The notes beneath the pieces were generated by a model. It searched no databases. It worked only from the letters and a program-made list of their open reading frames with translations, and was not told where the DNA came from. From contig JAEZHQ010000628.1 of NCBI GenBank assembly GCA_023416455.1, forward strand, positions 1 to 13,073: DNA of 13,073 nt. The letters are read 5' to 3'. This document shows, piece after piece, positions 13,002 to 13,073 of the stretch. Each line of letters starts with the position of its first letter. Positions within the stretch are counted from its first letter, which is position 1. The stretch is from Pseudomonadota bacterium (GTDB taxonomy: Bacteria > Pseudomonadota > Alphaproteobacteria > Azospirillales > Azospirillaceae). Position numbers and translations under genes: made by a program.

Positions 13002-13073
13002 GTGACATCACCCCTCAACGTCGCGGTCATCCTCAGCCTGGTCGACCAGCTGACCGGACCGCTCCGGACCGCG
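13002..13073 (+). CDS. Tail tape measure protein, N-terminus (partial)
   Basis: A GTG at 13002 begins VTSPLNVAVILSLVDQLTGPLRTA and stays open to the window end (24 codons). The motif LNVAVILSLVDQLTGPLR is the common opening of phage tail tape measure proteins in P2-like and Mu-like tails (xLxVxxILxxxDxLTxPLR). It starts 13 bases after the long-form chaperone stop, the normal position. The start codon is GTG with a weak AAGGCGG upstream; no ATG is available in frame nearby. The rest of the gene, usually the longest in the tail operon, is outside the window. Confidence 0.75.
   Translation, partial: MTSPLNVAVILSLVDQLTGPLRTA

Noticed and set aside
1..13073. CRISPR arrays, IS elements, transposase genes or phage end sequences
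   Set aside because: No regularly spaced repeats, no transposase motifs and no Mu-type end repeats are visible. The window covers structural genes only.

Overview
The window is the structural (late) part of a transposable Mu-like phage or prophage in a very GC-rich bacterium. Base composition and strongly G/C-biased third codon positions suggest an alphaproteobacterium, possibly a Rhodospirillales or Azospirillum-type host. The host assignment is a feel for the sequence and cannot be proved here. Every gene I can support lies on the + strand. Genes are packed tightly, mostly with TGATG, ATGA or GTGA stop/start overlaps, as expected for one translationally coupled late operon. Neither end of the element is in the window.

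Layout. Positions 1-135 hold the 3' end of an unidentified gene. Positions 151-3136 hold the DNA-packaging block: a membrane-anchored DUF2730 protein (Mu gp25-like), a small winged-helix-like protein (VpaChn25_0724 type, in the Mu gp26 position), the DUF3486 small terminase (gp27-like) and the large terminase (gp28-like). Positions 3123-6022 hold the DUF935 portal (gp29-like) and a MuF minor head protein (gp30/F-like). The MuF protein carries a C-terminal domain resembling the phage BECR-type nuclease family PBECR3. The only sizeable gene-free gap follows at 6023-6409. It has two 18-bp perfect inverted repeats, a possible sigma70-like promoter and a triple heptamer repeat, and it lies where Mu has its late promoter P_I. 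Positions 6410-8734 hold the head protease/scaffold (gpI, with an internal start giving a gpZ-like scaffold), a probable capsid decoration protein and the major capsid protein gpT. Positions 8745-10587 hold the head-completion and connector genes: HI1506/gp35-like, DUF1320 (gp36), gpG/virion morphogenesis, DUF1834 (gp37) and DUF2635 (gp38). Positions 10587 to the end hold the start of a contractile-tail module: sheath, tube, tail assembly chaperone and the first codons of the tape measure protein.

How the genes work together. The terminases cut and pump DNA through the portal. The gpI protease and its scaffold product shape the gpT shell, which the decoration protein probably stabilises. MuF sits at the portal vertex and may be injected with DNA, so its nuclease-like tail could be a delivered effector. 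The gp36, G, gp37 and gp38 proteins finish the head and connect it to the tail. The sheath and tube form the contractile tail, whose length is set by the tape measure protein working with the frameshifted chaperone.

Main points of interest. (1) A GGGAAAC slippery heptamer in exact -1 phase in the chaperone gene, with a long open -1 frame and a downstream stem-loop. (2) The nuclease-like C-terminus of MuF. (3) A head-tail mosaic: Mu-type head, but sheath, tube and chaperone that look like the P2/R-pyocin type. (4) The P_I-position regulatory gap with two matching 8-2-8 palindromes. (5) gpG displaced from its Mu position. All family names come from recognising sequence patterns, not from database searches.
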